64,000 bases of DNA from Thioclava marina. Its GTDB lineage: Bacteria > Pseudomonadota > Alphaproteobacteria > Rhodobacterales > Rhodobacteraceae. Below the pieces are notes generated by a model that worked only from the letters and a program-made list of their open reading frames with translations, was not told the DNA's origin and searched no databases. The translations under genes and the position numbers were made by a program. The stretch covers positions 496,001 to 560,000 of the forward strand of contig NZ_MPZS01000001.1 in the NCBI RefSeq assembly GCF_002020135.1, in the 5' to 3' direction. This document shows positions 1 through 9,168 of the stretch, piece by piece; position 1 is the first letter of the stretch, and each line of letters starts with the position of its first letter.

Positions 1-304
1 TCTCGTGGCGCAGGGTCTTGACCTCGGCCTCGAGCATCGAGGCCTTGCGGGTCGCGCGCACCGCCGTGCGGCGCAGCTTGGCCTCGCGCAGCCATTCCCA
101 GACGAAGCCGATCAGCAGCCCGAGGATCACGCCACCAAGGATCACGAGGAAGAGCGGCACCTGCACCGCCCAGCTCATCCCGAGAAACTGCCCCGCCTCG
201 GCCGGCAGGACACGCAAGGTGACGATATCGCGATTGGCCAGCGCCAACCCGATCAGGATCAGGGCCAGAAGCCCAAGAAACAGCAGCCGCAGGGCGCGTA
301 TCAT
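1..304 (-). CDS. lapA: LapA-domain inner-membrane protein (C-terminus cut by window edge)
   Basis: The reading frame opens at an ATG at 304 and runs off the window. The 101 visible residues show an N-terminal hydrophobic helix (about residues 4-24), a short loop containing NRDIVTL, a second hydrophobic helix (about 48-72, rich in Gly/Leu/Ile) and then a basic, coiled-coil-like segment. This is the layout of the LapA/YciS (DUF1049) family, small two-helix inner-membrane proteins that in E. coli work with LapB in controlling LPS assembly. The start lies 6 nt after the ihfB stop, so it is probably co-transcribed with ihfB; the ihfB-lapA order is common in proteobacteria. The family call is secure from the layout, but any LPS role is inferred from E. 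coli. Confidence 0.8.
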   Translation of the reverse strand, partial: MIRALRLLFLGLLALILIGLALANRDIVTLRVLPAEAGQFLGMSWAVQVPLFLVILGGVILGLLIGFVWEWLREAKLRRTAVRATRKASMLEAEVKTLRHE

Positions 305-310
305 TTGCTC

Positions 311-598
311 TTATTCCTCATTCCCGTTCAGCCGGTCACGCAACAGCTTGCCGGTCTTGAAGAAGGGGACGTGTTTTTCCTCAACCTCGACCGCATCGCC
401 GGTGCGCGGGTTGCGGCCCGTGCGCGCGTCGCGCTTCTTCACCGAGAAGGCTCCGAAGCCACGCAGCTCGACGCGGTCACCGCTGGCGAGCGCCTCGGTG
501 ATCTCGTCGAAGATCGTATTCACGATCTTCTCGACGTCCCGCTGAAACAGATGCGGGTTTTCCTCGGAAATCTTGGCGATCAACTCAGAGCGGATCAT
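311..598 (-). CDS. ihfB: Integration host factor subunit beta
   Basis: This 95-residue HU/IHF-fold protein would pair with IhfA to bind and bend DNA. It begins [17 protein letters not shown] and carries the family signature [20 protein letters not shown] with the DNA-inserting loop RNPRTGD. An in-frame start 16 codons upstream exists, but the ATG at 598 is preceded by a GGGGGAAG Shine-Dalgarno at the right distance and matches the usual family length. It sits downstream of rpsA, the classic rpsA-ihfB order, but a strong terminator separates them and a promoter-like element lies at 662-690, so it probably has its own transcription start. Confidence 0.96.
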   Translation of the reverse strand: MIRSELIAKISEENPHLFQRDVEKIVNTIFDEITEALASGDRVELRGFGAFSVKKRDARTGRNPRTGDAVEVEEKHVPFFKTGKLLRDRLNGNEE

Positions 599-661
599 CT
601 GTCTTCCCCCCACGGGCCATTTTCCGGGTTCTTCCCGGATTTTCACGCGTATCTTTCTACG

Positions 662-690
662 ACTATAGGAGCATTCCCGCGATGGCGGAA
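662..690 (-). promoter_or_regulatory. Candidate sigma-70 promoter for ihfB
   Basis: On the minus strand a good -10 box TATAGT (662-667) stands 17 nt downstream of a weak -35 TTCCGC (685-690). The start point would fall about 55 nt before the ihfB ATG. It lies in the only gap between the rpsA terminator and ihfB, so a promoter is expected here. The -35 is poor, so activation or a different start remains possible. Confidence 0.4.
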
Positions 691-821
691 CAGGAAAGAC
701 CCGGAAATTCCATGTGAAAACGTGCCCCTAGCGCCCTCTCGGCTAAATTTTGCGCCTTCGCATTTGCAGAAAATGCGGCCCGGCACCGATCCGGGCGCGC
801 GCGATGCGAATCGGGCAAAGC

Positions 822-850
822 AAAAGGCCCCGCCGGTCTGGCGAGGCCTT
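822..850 (-). terminator. Rho-independent terminator after rpsA
   Basis: Read on the minus strand, AAGGCCTCGCC and GGCGGGGCCTT form a stem around a 5-nt loop and run into TTTT. It begins about 25 nt after the rpsA stop codon and separates rpsA from ihfB. Confidence 0.85.
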
Positions 851-875
851 CGCATGAGCCTTGCGGCCCGATCTC

Positions 876-2555
876 TTAGTTGTCGCCCTTGAGCGCAGCG
901 CCCAGGATGTCGCCGAGCGAGGCACCCGAGTCGGACGAGCCGTACTGTTCCACGGCTTCCTTCTCTTCGGCGATCTCGCGCGCCTTGATCGACACGCCGA
1001 GCTTGCGGGTCTTGCTGTCGACATTGGTCACGCGGACATCGACGTGGTCACCGACCTGGAAGCGCTCGGGGCGCTGGTCGGCACGATCACGGGCCAGATC
1101 CGAGCGGCGGATGAACGACTTCATGCCGTTGTATTCCACTTCGATCCCGCCATCCTCGATCGCGGTGACGGTCACGGTGATGACCGAGCCACGCTTCACG
1201 CCGTCAACGGCATCCGAGAAGGTGTCGGCGTCGAGCGCCTTGATCGAGAGCGAGATACGCTCCTTGTCGGTATCGACCTCGGTGACGGCCGCCTTGACCA
1301 TATCGCCCTTGCGGTACGACTGGATGGCATCCTCACCGCGCTGATCCCAGCTGAGATCCGACAGGTGCACCATGCCGTCGATGTCGTTGTCGAGGCCGAT
1401 GAACAGACCGAATTCGGTGATGTTCTTGACTTCGCCTTCGATGACGGTGCCGACCGGGTGGGTTTCCGCGAAGACTTCCCACGGGTTGCGCATGGTCTGC
1501 TTGAGACCCAGCGACACGCGGCGCTTGGCCGGATCGATCTCGAGGACCATGACGTCCACTTCCTGCGAGGTCGAGACGATCTTGCCGGGGTGCACGTTCT
1601 TCTTGGTCCAGGACATTTCCGAGACGTGGACGAGACCTTCGACACCCGGCTCCAGCTCGACGAACGCGCCGTAGTCGGTGATGTTGGTCACGCGGCCGGT
1701 GTGGACCGAACCCAGCGGGAACTTCGATTCCACCGAATCCCACGGATCCGACTGGAGCTGCTTCATGCCCAGCGAGATGCGGTGGGTGTCCTTGTTGATC
1801 TTCACGACCTGGACCTTCACGGTCTCGCCGATCGAGAGGATCTCGGACGGGTGGTTCACGCGGCGCCACGCCATGTCGGTGACGTGCAGCAGACCGTCGA
1901 CACCGCCGAGGTCAACGAACGCACCGTATTCGGTGATGTTCTTGACGACGCCCTCGACAACCTGACCTTCGGAGAGGTTGGCGATGACTTCGGCGCGCTG
2001 TTCGGCGCGGCTCTCTTCGAGGATCGCGCGGCGCGAGACAACGATGTTGCCACGACGACGGTCCATCTTGAGGATCTGGAAGGGCTGCTTGAGACCCATG
2101 AGCGGGCCAGCGTCGCGCACGGGGCGCACGTCGACCTGCGAGCCCGGAAGGAACGCGACAGCGCCGCCGAGATCGACGGTGAAGCCACCCTTGACGCGGC
2201 CGAAGATGGCGCCTTCGACGCGCTCTTCCTTGGCGTAAGCGGCTTCGAGGCGATCCCAGGCCTCTTCGCGACGAGCCTTCTCGCGCGAGATCACGGCCTC
2301 GCCACGGGCGTTTTCAACGCGGTCGAGATAGACTTCCACCTCGTCGCCCACTGCGATCGAGGGGGCCTCGCCCGGGTTGGCGAATTCTTTGAGTTCGACG
2401 CGGCCTTCCATCTTGTAGCCGACATCGATGATGGCCTGGCCCGCCTCGATGGCGATGACCTTGCCTTTGACAACCGAACCCTCATGGGGGGTGTCGATCT
2501 CGAGGCTCTCATTGAGAAGAGCTTCGAATTCTTCCATGCTTGCAGTTTGCGACAT
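876..2555 (-). CDS. rpsA: 30S ribosomal protein S1
   Basis: A 559-residue protein of six S1-type OB-fold repeats, which bring mRNA to the 30S subunit. The repeats are visible as recurrent segments such as GSVVKGKVIAIEAG, GQVVEGVVKNITEYGAFVDL, GSVHTGRVTNITDYGAFVEL and GTVIEGEVKNITEFGLFIGL. The length fits alphaproteobacterial S1. The start is the ATG at 2555 (MSQTASMEEFEALL), the point where homology-like sequence begins; a longer frame upstream is not protein-like. In many relatives cmk lies directly upstream; here a peroxidase and a small secreted protein intervene. A promoter-like element sits at 2682-2710. Confidence 0.98.
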   Translation of the reverse strand: MSQTASMEEFEALLNESLEIDTPHEGSVVKGKVIAIEAGQAIIDVGYKMEGRVELKEFANPGEAPSIAVGDEVEVYLDRVENARGEAVISREKARREEAWDRLEAAYAKEERVEGAIFGRVKGGFTVDLGGAVAFLPGSQVDVRPVRDAGPLMGLKQPFQILKMDRRRGNIVVSRRAILEESRAEQRAEVIANLSEGQVVEGVVKNITEYGAFVDLGGVDGLLHVTDMAWRRVNHPSEILSIGETVKVQVVKINKDTHRISLGMKQLQSDPWDSVESKFPLGSVHTGRVTNITDYGAFVELEPGVEGLVHVSEMSWTKKNVHPGKIVSTSQEVDVMVLEIDPAKRRVSLGLKQTMRNPWEVFAETHPVGTVIEGEVKNITEFGLFIGLDNDIDGMVHLSDLSWDQRGEDAIQSYRKGDMVKAAVTEVDTDKERISLSIKALDADTFSDAVDGVKRGSVITVTVTAIEDGGIEVEYNGMKSFIRRSDLARDRADQRPERFQVGDHVDVRVTNVDSKTRKLGVSIKAREIAEEKEAVEQYGSSDSGASLGDILGAALKGDN

Positions 2556-2681
2556 GCGTTTACAGTTTCCTTTACAGCGTTGGTTTTCTGGCCATGCGGT
2601 TGGCTCCGCCGGTCTTTCGTTGAAAAGCCCGAAATGCAAAAATGCGAGCGCCGGGCAGACCCGACCCTCTCGGACCGCGCC

Positions 2682-2710
2682 GATATAGGCGCGATTTTCC
2701 AATACAGCAA
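2682..2710 (-). promoter_or_regulatory. Candidate sigma-70 promoter for rpsA
   Basis: On the minus strand TTGCTG (2705-2710) and TATATC (2682-2687) are separated by exactly 17 nt, giving a leader of about 120 nt before the rpsA ATG. A leader of this size would leave room for the autogenous translational control known for S1 in other bacteria. This is a motif match only. Confidence 0.5.
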
Positions 2711-2770
2711 GCGTTTATTGCCCCGAGCGAGGGGCTTTCGCACCGGCCTTCAGGGGCCGCGCGCGCGGGC

Positions 2771-3322
2771 TCAGCCCTCGACCGGGCCCGCCAGCGCCTT
2801 TTCGAGATCGCCAATCATCCAGTCCGACAACGGCTTGGCGGTCGCCGGGTAGGTCGCGATCACCTTCCCGTCACGCCCGAGCAACACCTTGTTGAAGTTC
2901 CAGCTCGGCTCGAACCCCTTCGCCTCACGCAGCCAGCTGTAGAAGGGATGCGCCCCCTGCCCCTTGACCGAGGTGAGCTGCGCCATCGGCAGCTCCGCGC
3001 CGAAGGTCAGCGCGCAGTAGCGTTTCGCCTCCTCGGCGCTCGACAGTTCCTGCTTGAAATCGTTCGAGGGCACGGTGAGGACCACCAGCCCCTGCGGCCC
3101 GTAGCGTTCGGCCAGCGTCTGAAGCTCGGTGAATTGCGGGGCAAAGCCGCATTTCGACGCCGTGTTGACCACCAGCACCACCTTGCCCCGGTAATCCGCG
3201 AGGCTCACCCGCTCACCTTCGACAAGATCGAAATGCAGATCTCCCGGCGCGGGCGTCTCGGCGCGCAGCGGCAGGGCGAACATCGCGACAGTCAAAATTG
3301 TTGCGAGAATACGGAAGGTCAT
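2771..3322 (-). CDS. Exported glutathione peroxidase-family protein
   Basis: A 183-residue thiol peroxidase of the glutathione peroxidase family, expected to reduce hydroperoxides. The N-terminus (TFRILATILTVAMFALPLRAE) reads as a signal peptide, so it should be periplasmic. The active-site segment NTASKCGFAPQFTELQ carries the peroxidatic cysteine, and a later WNFNKVLLGRDG segment gives the conserved Trp/Asn. A second cysteine (KRYCALTF) could be the resolving one if it uses thioredoxin, as most bacterial members do. The ATG at 3322 is favoured over 3331 because GAGG abuts the earlier ATG. It is inserted between cmk and rpsA, with about 215 nt before rpsA. Confidence 0.9.
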   Translation of the reverse strand: MTFRILATILTVAMFALPLRAETPAPGDLHFDLVEGERVSLADYRGKVVLVVNTASKCGFAPQFTELQTLAERYGPQGLVVLTVPSNDFKQELSSAEEAKRYCALTFGAELPMAQLTSVKGQGAHPFYSWLREAKGFEPSWNFNKVLLGRDGKVIATYPATAKPLSDWMIGDLEKALAGPVEG

Positions 3323-3416
3323 GGAAATCATCCTCGAATGCGTCCTGCACCTATAACGCAGAACCGGCGATTTTGTTCACTCCCTTGTGAACATATATCC
3401 AAAATACTGCAATTAC

Positions 3417-3983
3417 TCAATCGCAGATCCGGCTCACCTTGCGATATTTCGGGACCTTTGCCTCGGGAATCTCATAGGGATCACGCGGACTTACACCGGG
3501 CATCGGCGCATCGGGCTCCACGCTCACGCTTTCGGGATCGAGCGCGAGGCGCTGACAGATTCCCAGCGAGCGCTCCGCGATCTGGTCAAGATTGCGCAGG
3601 TCCAGAAGATGTCCGCCCTTGCGCGCATAGCCCGTCACCCCGAAAGCAAGCGGCGGATCGAGCCGCAGCCGCTGCGTAGTCTCCCCGAACAGCTCGCCCG
3701 GCCCCTGCCAGTCCTTGGGCTCACCGATCGCGAATTGCAGCTCGAACTGTCCCGGCGGCACCAGCAGACGGAAGAACTCGCCCCCGCGCGCATAGGCGCC
3801 GATCACATCCGTCCCGGTCGCAACGTCGCGCAGAACAAGGTAAAAGTCGCGCCCCGGCGCGGTCTTGATCTGCAAGGGCATGGTGCGCGGCAGCTCGCTT
3901 GCCGACCAGAGCAGCCCCTGGGGCCGGGTCTCGGCGCGCAAAGGTGCAGCCAGAAGCAGAAAAATCAGGACAAGACGGATCAT
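3417..3983 (-). CDS. Conserved hypothetical exported protein
   Basis: A 188-residue protein whose first 18 residues (MIRLVLIFLLLAAPLRAE) look like a cleavable signal peptide, so it is probably periplasmic. The mature part is rich in beta-type sequence with single cysteines near the C-terminus (SLGICQRL and RICD at the end) that might form a disulfide. I do not recognise the family and propose no function. It lies 36 nt downstream of cmk on the same strand and is probably transcribed with it. The start codon directly precedes the signal peptide. Confidence 0.75.
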   Translation of the reverse strand: MIRLVLIFLLLAAPLRAETRPQGLLWSASELPRTMPLQIKTAPGRDFYLVLRDVATGTDVIGAYARGGEFFRLLVPPGQFELQFAIGEPKDWQGPGELFGETTQRLRLDPPLAFGVTGYARKGGHLLDLRNLDQIAERSLGICQRLALDPESVSVEPDAPMPGVSPRDPYEIPEAKVPKYRKVSRICD

Positions 3984-4019
3984 CGTCCGAATATAGGAAG
4001 CCGCGCGTGCCCTGACCAG

Positions 4020-4616
4020 TCAGCCGAGCTTTTGCGAGACCGCCTCGCAAGCGCGTGCAACCGCCTCCTCGATGCTCAGATCGGAGGTGTCGAGCACAAG
4101 CGCATCCTCGGCCGGTCTCAACGGTGCATCGGCGCGGTTCATATCGCGGTCGTCACGCTCGCGTACCTGCGCCAGAACCTGCGCCTCCTCGCCGCCAACC
4201 TCCAGCCAGCGGCGATGCGCGCGCACTTCGGGCGATGCGGTGACGAACAGCTTCACCTCCGCCCCCGGGCAGATCACCGTGCCGATATCGCGACCGTCGA
4301 GCACCGCGCCCCCCTCGCGCCGGGCAAACTCGCGCTGGAAATCGACCAGTGCGGCGCGCACGTCCGGGATCACCGCGACGATCGAGGCCGCCTGCCCTGC
4401 CTCCAACGTGCGCAGATCGTCGCGCGCCAGATCCTCCGGGCAAAGCCCTTTCGCCGCCGCGACCGGATCAAGCCCCCCGGCCTGCGCCTTCACCCCTACC
4501 GCACGATAAAGCGCGCCGGTGTCGAGATGGGCAAAGCCGAACCGTTCCGCCACAGCCCGGCTGATCGTCCCCTTGCCCGCAGCTGCGGGACCGTCGATGG
4601 CGACCGTGAAACGCAT
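4020..4616 (-). CDS. cmk: Cytidylate kinase
   Basis: A 198-residue P-loop kinase that phosphorylates CMP/dCMP in the cytoplasm. The N-terminal [19 protein letters not shown] contains the Walker [10 protein letters not shown], followed by [12 protein letters not shown] (substrate binding) and [18 protein letters not shown], the characteristic GRDIGT motif. RAHRRW and [13 protein letters not shown] supply the lid and NMP-binding arginines. It is a little shorter than the E. coli enzyme. It is preceded by aroA on the same strand, the common aroA-cmk-rpsA order, here with a 127-nt gap that contains an inverted repeat. Confidence 0.97.
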   Translation of the reverse strand: MRFTVAIDGPAAAGKGTISRAVAERFGFAHLDTGALYRAVGVKAQAGGLDPVAAAKGLCPEDLARDDLRTLEAGQAASIVAVIPDVRAALVDFQREFARREGGAVLDGRDIGTVICPGAEVKLFVTASPEVRAHRRWLEVGGEEAQVLAQVRERDDRDMNRADAPLRPAEDALVLDTSDLSIEEAVARACEAVSQKLG

Positions 4617-4654
4617 GACTGGTCCTTTCCTCTCGTGGCAGGCGCCGGACGCTC

Positions 4655-4732
4655 CGCGGGGGATATTTTCAGGCAGTTGGAAAGGCAGGTCTATGCCCCT
4701 ACCCCAACAGTTTCAAATATCCCCGCCGAAGG
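4655..4732. repeat. Intergenic inverted repeat between aroA and cmk
   Basis: The gap between the aroA stop and the cmk start carries two imperfect inverted copies of one sequence: GCGGGGGATATTT near 4657-4669 and AAATATCCCCGCC near 4712-4724, each flanked by a matching CAG/CTG-AACTGTT-type tail. Similar GGGGATATTT palindromes are common between genes in Rhodobacteraceae. Folded, it would make a long hairpin in the transcript between aroA and cmk. Confidence 0.6.
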
Positions 4733-4743
4733 CTTCCTCCCTC

Positions 4744-6090
4744 TCAGCTCCCCCGAACAATCTCGGCGCCGAGACCGGCCATCAGATCCTCGAAGACCGG
4801 GAAAGAGGTGGCAATGGGCGAACCGTCATCGACCGAGACGGGCTGTTGCGCGGCCATGCCGAGCACCATGAAGCTCATCGCGATGCGGTGGTCGAGATGC
4901 GTCGCCGCCGTGCCGCCGCCGGGCACGCCCTCGGGGCCGCAGCCATGCACGATCAGCGTGTCCTCGTCTTCCTCGATCTTTACGCCATTGGCCTCCAGCC
5001 CGCGCGCCATCGCGTCGATCCGGTCGCTTTCCTTGACGCGCAGCTCATGCACGCCCGGCATCCGGGTGACGCCGTCTGCGAAGGCCGCGACGACCGAGAG
5101 AACGGGATATTCGTCGATCTGGGCCGAGGCGCGCTCGGCCGGCACGTCGATCCCGTGCAGCTTCGAGTACCGCACGCGCAGATCCGCGACCGGCTCACCG
5201 CCCTCTTCGCGCTCGTTTTCGAAGGCGATGTCGGCGCCCATTTCCTTGAGCGTGATGAAGAGCCCGTTGCGGGTCGGGTTCTGGCTGACACCCGGCACCA
5301 CGATTTCCGAGCCGGGCACGATCAGCGCCGCACAGACCGGGAAAGCGGCCGAGCTGGGATCGCGCGGCACGGCGACCTCTTGCGCAACCAGTTCCGGTTG
5401 GCCTTGCAGGGTGATGACATGGCCCTCATCGGTGATCTCGGTGGTGATCTCGGCCCCGAACCCGCGCAACATCCGCTCGGTATGATCGCGGGTCGCGGTT
5501 GTCTCGATCACGACCGTCTGGCCCGGCGCGTTCAGCCCCGCCAGCAGCACCGCCGATTTCACCTGCGCCGAGGCCATCGGCGTCGTATAGCGTACCGGCA
5601 CGGGCGTCTTCGCCCCAACGATGGTCATCGGCAGCCGCCCACCGTGGCGCCCATAGGCCTGTGCCCCAAAAAGCGCGACGGGATCGGTCACCCGGCCCAT
5701 CGGGCGTTTGCGCAAGGACCCGTCCCCGGTGAAGGTCGCGGTGATCGGCGAGGTCGCCATCGCCCCCATGATCAGCCGCACGCCGGTGCCCGAATTACCG
5801 CAATCGATGATGTTTTCCGGCTCGGCGAACCCGCCCACGCCCACGCCATGGACCGACCATTCACCCGGCCCGTGCTGCGTGACCTCGGCCCCGAAGGCAC
5901 GCATGGCCTTGGCCGTATCGAGCACGTCCTCGCCCTCGAGCAGACCGGTGATCTTCGTCTCGCCCACCGAGAGCGCGCCGAGGATCAGCGCGCGGTGGCT
6001 GATCGACTTGTCGCCGGGAACCTCGGCCGTGCCCTTGAGGGGCCCGCATTTGCGCGAGGTCATCTTGATCGGGGTGCCGTGGCCGGACAT
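4744..6090 (-). CDS. aroA: 3-phosphoshikimate 1-carboxyvinyltransferase (EPSP synthase)
   Basis: A 448-residue shikimate-pathway enzyme that joins phosphoenolpyruvate to shikimate-3-phosphate. Visible signatures are [16 protein letters not shown] near the N-terminus, [38 protein letters not shown] and RVKESDRI. The sequence is of the alphaproteobacterial class that includes the Agrobacterium enzyme, but the PEP-site segment reads NSGTG, with Gly at the position where the known inhibitor-insensitive Agrobacterium enzyme has Ala. The start at 6090 (MSGHGTPIK) has a strong GGGAGGCGAC Shine-Dalgarno. Its stop lies 127 nt before cmk. Confidence 0.97.
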   Translation of the reverse strand: MSGHGTPIKMTSRKCGPLKGTAEVPGDKSISHRALILGALSVGETKITGLLEGEDVLDTAKAMRAFGAEVTQHGPGEWSVHGVGVGGFAEPENIIDCGNSGTGVRLIMGAMATSPITATFTGDGSLRKRPMGRVTDPVALFGAQAYGRHGGRLPMTIVGAKTPVPVRYTTPMASAQVKSAVLLAGLNAPGQTVVIETTATRDHTERMLRGFGAEITTEITDEGHVITLQGQPELVAQEVAVPRDPSSAAFPVCAALIVPGSEIVVPGVSQNPTRNGLFITLKEMGADIAFENEREEGGEPVADLRVRYSKLHGIDVPAERASAQIDEYPVLSVVAAFADGVTRMPGVHELRVKESDRIDAMARGLEANGVKIEEDEDTLIVHGCGPEGVPGGGTAATHLDHRIAMSFMVLGMAAQQPVSVDDGSPIATSFPVFEDLMAGLGAEIVRGS

Positions 6091-6149
6091 GTCGCCTCCC
6101 AAATTTCGTCGCGCCCCTGTTAGCGCGATCTCGCGGGCGGCGGAAGGGC

Positions 6150-6905
6150 TCAGATCCGCCGATAGGTCAGGTAATGCGGCTTGCGGCCCTCGCGCAGCGC
6201 CTTTTGCTCGTAGCGGGTCGAGAGCCAGTCGGCCCAAGGGGTGTCCCAATCGCCCGAGACATTCTGCGGATCGTCGAAATCGAACGCGGCGGGCACCTCG
6301 AAGAGCGGCTCGAAGCCTGCTTTGGGCACCTCCTCGACGGTCTGGCGCACGTAATCGGGAATGTCGGTCGCCACGCGAAACTCCGCGCCGGGCTTGAGCG
6401 CGCGATGCAGCGGTTCGAGATGTTCTTGCGTGACGAAGCGCCGGCGGTGGTGCTTCGATTTCGGCCAGGGATCGGGATAAAGAAGAAACGCCTTCGAGAT
6501 CGAGCCTTCGGGCAGCACGTCCATCAGGTCGCGCGCATCGCCCGGATGCACCGCGACATTCGCAATCTTCTCACGGCGCAGCTTGCCCAGCAGCATCGCG
6601 ACCCCGTTGATGAAGGGCTCGCAGCCAATGATCTCGACGCCCGGATAGGTCTTGGCCATATGCGCCAGATGCTCGCCCCCGCCGAAGCCGACCTCGAGCC
6701 AGACCGGTTTGCCCTTGAACCGCGCCGCCATATCCAGCGGCACCCGGTCGGGGTTCACATCCCAGCCGACCGGCCCGGGCGACAGCCGCGGCAGATCCTC
6801 GCGCAGATAATCCTTCTGCGCCTTGTTCAGCGTCTTGCCGTGGCGACGTCCATAGAAGTTGCGCCAGGGGGAGCCGTTCGGGGCGGTATCGTCAAAATCG
6901 TCCAT
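6150..6905 (-). CDS. trmB: tRNA (guanine-N7-)-methyltransferase
   Basis: A 251-residue SAM-dependent enzyme that makes m7G46 in tRNA. Motif I is [13 protein letters not shown], and the family-specific segments [28 protein letters not shown] and the C-terminal [22 protein letters not shown] are all present. The N-terminal [14 protein letters not shown] is also typical. It lies in a minus-strand run with metK and queF; metK-trmB adjacency is common in relatives. Confidence 0.97.
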   Translation of the reverse strand: MDDFDDTAPNGSPWRNFYGRRHGKTLNKAQKDYLREDLPRLSPGPVGWDVNPDRVPLDMAARFKGKPVWLEVGFGGGEHLAHMAKTYPGVEIIGCEPFINGVAMLLGKLRREKIANVAVHPGDARDLMDVLPEGSISKAFLLYPDPWPKSKHHRRRFVTQEHLEPLHRALKPGAEFRVATDIPDYVRQTVEEVPKAGFEPLFEVPAAFDFDDPQNVSGDWDTPWADWLSTRYEQKALREGRKPHYLTYRRI

Positions 6906-6938
6906 GGGCCGCGCCTCTAGCTGCGCACGTCGGAAAAC

Positions 6939-7385
6939 TCAAGCCTTCTGGATGAGGAAGAGCCCGAGGCACATGCAACCGATGCCCGCCCCGCGCATCA
7001 GGGTGATCGGGCGGATCATCGCACCGAAGAGCCCGAACTGGTCGATCATGGCAGCCGAGATCATCTGCCCCAGCAACACGAAGAACACCGCATTGCCGAC
7101 CCCGAATTTCGGCGCGACGAAGGTGATCGAGATGACATAGAAAGCCACCAGAAGCCCGGCGAGGAACAGATACCACGGCTGTCCCGGCAAACGTGCGATG
7201 GCAGACGGCCCGGTCGTGACCATCATCGCCGCGACTGCGCCCCCGAGCGCCACGCAAAACAGCACCACCGCCGCCACCGCGGGCGAGCCGATCCGCGCGC
7301 CGAGCTGCGCATTGAGAGCCGCCAGAAGCGGGATGCCGATCCCGGCGGCAAGCATGATCGCGGCGTAGCGCAGGGCGTCGGGCAT
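6939..7385 (-). CDS. Small DMT-type membrane protein (YdcZ/DUF606 family)
   Basis: A 148-residue protein made almost entirely of five predicted membrane helices (for example YAAIMLAAGIGIPLLAAL, VAAVVLFCVALGGAVAAMM, GNAVFFVLLGQMISAAMI and a C-terminal CMCLGLFLIQ). The ALNAQLGARIGSP segment matches the DUF606/YdcZ half-size transporters of the drug/metabolite superfamily. Such proteins usually act as dimers or pairs; the substrate is unknown. The start at 7385 follows GGAGGAGAGACCC. It lies between trmB and queF on the same strand. Confidence 0.85.
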   Translation of the reverse strand: MPDALRYAAIMLAAGIGIPLLAALNAQLGARIGSPAVAAVVLFCVALGGAVAAMMVTTGPSAIARLPGQPWYLFLAGLLVAFYVISITFVAPKFGVGNAVFFVLLGQMISAAMIDQFGLFGAMIRPITLMRGAGIGCMCLGLFLIQKA

Positions 7386-7469
7386 GGGTCTCTCCTCCGG
7401 TTTGCGGCGGAGAGTGGCGCGGAAGTCCCGCCGCCTCAAGCCCTCTTGCCTCGGAACCCCTTCTTCTTG

Positions 7470-7520
7470 ATCGAAATATCTCGGGGGGCTCGCAGCGCGA
7501 GCGGGGGCAGCGCCCCCTCG
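7470..7520. repeat. Palindromic intergenic repeat downstream of queF
   Basis: Two adjoining small palindromes, GCTCGCAGCGCGAGC (7489-7503) and GGGGGCAGCGCCCCC (7504-7518), follow an AAATATCTCGGGGG segment. The same elements, including the AT-rich ATATTT core next to a C/G run, recur between genes in many Rhodobacteraceae. They may end the queF transcript, although there is no clean T-run. Confidence 0.55.
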
Positions 7521-7533
7521 ACCTTTCCGCCTC

Positions 7534-7995
7534 TCAGCCCCGTCCGCGATAGGGCGGCACGCCCTGATCGGGGATCCACAGATCTTCGGGCTGCGGGCCG
7601 GTCTGCCAGAACACATCGATCGGGATGCCGCCGCGCGGATACCAATAGGCGCCGATGCGCAGCCATTCCGGATCGAGCAAATCGCGCAGACGCTGCCCGA
7701 TCATCACCGAGCAATCCTCGTGAAACGCCCCGTGATTGCGGAACGACCCGAGGAACAGTTTCAACGATTTGCTCTCCACCAGCCAGTCGCGCGGCACATA
7801 GTCGATCATGATATGCGCGAAATCGGGCTGGCCGGTCAGCGGGCAGAGCGAAGTGAACTCGGGCGCGGTGAAGCGCACGAGGTAGCGCTCGCCCGCGCGC
7901 GGCTGCGGCACGCGCTCCAGCACCGCCTCTTCAGGCGATTGCGGCAGATCGGTCGCCTGCCCCAGCTGGGTCAGACCGGAGGTATCGGTGCTCAC
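7534..7995 (-). CDS. queF: NADPH-dependent 7-cyano-7-deazaguanine reductase
   Basis: A 153-residue type I (unimodular) QueF, which reduces preQ0 to preQ1 in queuosine biosynthesis. It has the catalytic cysteine in [16 protein letters not shown], the NADPH-binding QueF signature [20 protein letters not shown] and the C-terminal [17 protein letters not shown]. No ATG exists before the conserved region; the GTG at 7995 overlaps the metK stop as GTGA, implying translational coupling to metK. The pairing with metK is sensible, since SAM is later consumed by QueA in the same pathway. Confidence 0.95.
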   Translation of the reverse strand: MSTDTSGLTQLGQATDLPQSPEEAVLERVPQPRAGERYLVRFTAPEFTSLCPLTGQPDFAHIMIDYVPRDWLVESKSLKLFLGSFRNHGAFHEDCSVMIGQRLRDLLDPEWLRIGAYWYPRGGIPIDVFWQTGPQPEDLWIPDQGVPPYRGRG

Positions 7996-9161
7996 GACAC
8001 GGCCTTCTTCAGCGCTTCGGTCAGGTCGGTCTTCTCCCAGGAGAACCCGCCATCGGCCTCGGGCGCGCGGCCGAAATGGCCATAGGCCGCGGTGCGCGCA
8101 TAGATCGGCTTGCACAGATCGAGCGTGTCGCGGATGCCCTTGGGCGTGAGGTCCATCACCTCGCCCACGGCCTTCTCGATGATCTCGTCGGGCACTTCGC
8201 CGGTGCCGAACGTGTCGGCATAGATCGAGAGCGGTTTCGCCACGCCGATCGCGTAGGACACCTGGATCACGCATTTCTTCGCCAGACCCGCGGCGACCAC
8301 GTTCTTCGCCAGATAACGCGCGGCATAGGCCGCCGAGCGGTCCACCTTGGTCGGGTCCTTGCCCGAGAATGCGCCGCCACCATGCGGGGCCGCGCCGCCG
8401 TAAGTGTCCACGATGATCTTGCGCCCCGTCAGGCCCGCATCGCCATCGGGCCCGCCGATGACAAAGGTCCCGGTCGGGTTCACCCACCATTCAGTTTCCG
8501 GCGTGATCCAGCCCTCGGGAAGGGTCTCGCGGATATAGGGCTCGACGATGGCACGGATATCGTCCGAGGTCTGGCGCTCATGGGCGTGCTGCGTGGACAG
8601 AACGATCTGCGTCACACCCACCGGGCGTCCGTTCTCGTAGCGCACCGAGAGCTGCGATTTCGCGTCCGGGCGCAGTTCGGGCTCGGCGCCCGATTTGCGC
8701 GCCTCGGCCAGACGGCGCAGGATCGCATGGGCATAGTGGATCGGCGCGGGCATCAGCTCGGGCGTCTCGTCGGTCGCATAGCCGAACATGATCCCCTGAT
8801 CGCCGGCCCCGTCCTTGTCCACGCCCTGGCTGATATGAGCCGATTGCGGGTGCAGGAAATTCGCGACCTTCAGCGTCGCCCAGTGGAACTCGTCCTGCTC
8901 ATAGCCGATATCCTTGACGCAATCGCGCACGATCTTGTCGATGCCTTCGAGATATTCGGCGAGCTTGGTCTTGTCCGACAGTCCCACCTCGCCGCCGACG
9001 ACGACCTGATTGGTGGTGGCGAAAGTCTCGCATGCGACACGCGCATTGGGCTCTTCGGCCAGAAAAGCATCGAGGACGGCATCCGAGATCCGGTCACAGA
9101 CCTTGTCGGGATGCCCCTCCGAAACGGATTCGGAGGTGAAAACGTAATTCGCGCGTGCCAT
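7992..9161 (-). CDS. metK: S-adenosylmethionine synthetase
   Basis: A 389-residue cytoplasmic enzyme that makes SAM from methionine and ATP. The N-terminus has [14 protein letters not shown], the middle [12 protein letters not shown] and [22 protein letters not shown] (the last the ATP/metal loop), and the C-terminus [12 protein letters not shown]. The start is the ATG at 9161 (MARANYVF), preceded by GGAGCA; that same GGAGCA is the 3' pseudoknot strand of a SAM/SAH riboswitch at 9169-9214, so translation is probably switched off when SAM is plentiful. It overlaps queF by 4 nt and follows lnt after 66 nt. Confidence 0.98.
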   Translation of the reverse strand: MARANYVFTSESVSEGHPDKVCDRISDAVLDAFLAEEPNARVACETFATTNQVVVGGEVGLSDKTKLAEYLEGIDKIVRDCVKDIGYEQDEFHWATLKVANFLHPQSAHISQGVDKDGAGDQGIMFGYATDETPELMPAPIHYAHAILRRLAEARKSGAEPELRPDAKSQLSVRYENGRPVGVTQIVLSTQHAHERQTSDDIRAIVEPYIRETLPEGWITPETEWWVNPTGTFVIGGPDGDAGLTGRKIIVDTYGGAAPHGGGAFSGKDPTKVDRSAAYAARYLAKNVVAAGLAKKCVIQVSYAIGVAKPLSIYADTFGTGEVPDEIIEKAVGEVMDLTPKGIRDTLDLCKPIYARTAAYGHFGRAPEADGGFSWEKTDLTEALKKAVS

Positions 9162-9168
9162 TGAAGGG

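Noticed and set aside
861-2852. Long plus-strand open frame (663 codons) opposite rpsA
   Set aside because: It is the antisense of a clear S1 protein; long stop-free shadows are expected at this GC content and its translation is rich in Arg/Asp/His without any family pattern.
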